The notes under the pieces: model-generated
Seen by the model: the letters and a program-made list of their open reading frames with translations, nothing else
The model's database searches: none
Told to the model about the DNA's origin: nothing
Translations under genes and position numbers: made by a program
In this document: positions 5,945 through 6,001 of the stretch, in pieces
Numbering within the stretch: position 1 is the first letter of the stretch
How the letters are laid out: the number at the start of each line of letters is the position of its first letter
Assembly: GCA_027294185.1 (NCBI GenBank)
Contig: JAPUME010000030.1
Coordinates: 1-6,001 of the forward strand
DNA: 6,001 bases
Reading direction: 5' to 3'
Source: Acidobacteriota bacterium
GTDB taxonomy: Bacteria; Acidobacteriota; Terriglobia; UBA7540; JAPUME01

Positions 5945-6001
5945 GTTAATACGCTCTGCATTGTTCCAGAATGTGGAGGCAACTTGCATTTTCTACCATA
6001 G

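Larger units (their letters stand above)
5798..6001 (-). promoter_or_regulatory. Non-coding leader and probable promoter region of the PP2C / FHA-ABC operon
   Basis: This stretch is more AT-rich than the rest of the window and has no convincing gene. On the minus strand two AT-rich blocks could act as -10 elements: TATTAA (complement of 5946-5951) and TATTTATTA (complement of 5881-5889). Neither has a clear -35 hexamer at 16-18 bp, so no single promoter can be named. A near-repeat of about 12 bp at 5921-5932 and 5934-5944 lies between the two blocks and might be a regulator site. A purine-rich tract (complement of about 5890-5909) precedes the second block. Position, not motif strength, is the main support. 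Confidence 0.35.

Noticed and set aside
5962..5975. TGGAAC...TGC on the minus strand resembling a sigma-54 promoter
   Set aside because: The GG and GC elements are about 6 nt apart instead of the required 10.
5828..6000. Minus-strand frame open from the right edge for about 55 codons, possibly the end of another gene in the operon
   Set aside because: The translation has odd composition without any motif and the region is AT-rich like a leader; too weak to call a partial gene.
5922..6001. + strand frame from ATG at 5922 that stays open to the window edge, possibly a divergent gene
   Set aside because: No ribosome binding site (the upstream is pyrimidine-rich), only 26 codons visible, and no recognisable protein features.

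Overview
The window is an almost fully coding piece of a GC-rich bacterial chromosome. It carries a phosphothreonine-signalling and transport module. FHA domains behind zinc ribbons, a PP2C phosphatase and an FHA-ABC fusion are typical of bacteria rich in Ser/Thr kinases (Myxococcota, Acidobacteriota, Desulfobacterota and similar lineages, or Actinobacteria). The sequence alone does not fix the phylum, and no taxon-specific marker is present.

Layout, left to right. Positions 2-133 (+) are the last 43 codons of a gene cut by the window edge. Right behind it, 169-1143 (+) encodes a soluble protein with two zinc ribbons and two FHA domains. An alternative TTG start at 130 would overlap the upstream stop. 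Facing it, with only 10 bp between the stop codons, is a three-gene operon read right to left on the minus strand. It starts with a PP2C-family Ser/Thr phosphatase (5797-4892, GTG start). After 48 bp comes a 1076-residue fusion of zinc ribbon, three FHA domains, ABCG-type ATPase and ABC-2 membrane domain (4843-1613). After 57 bp comes a small protein with one N-terminal membrane helix and a long coiled coil (1555-1154). Positions 5798-6001 look non-coding and are the likely leader and promoter region of the operon.

How the parts may work together (inference): an unseen Ser/Thr kinase phosphorylates threonines in the flexible linkers of the two FHA proteins. FHA domains read these marks within or between proteins, the PP2C enzyme erases them, and the output is gating or assembly of the membrane transporter. 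The small coiled-coil protein could be an accessory subunit. The closest described precedent is the mycobacterial FHA-ABC exporter Rv1747, which is controlled by a Ser/Thr kinase. The version here differs in having a zinc ribbon, a third FHA domain, a linked phosphatase and a second FHA protein. No tRNA, rRNA, CRISPR array, insertion sequence or phage feature was seen.
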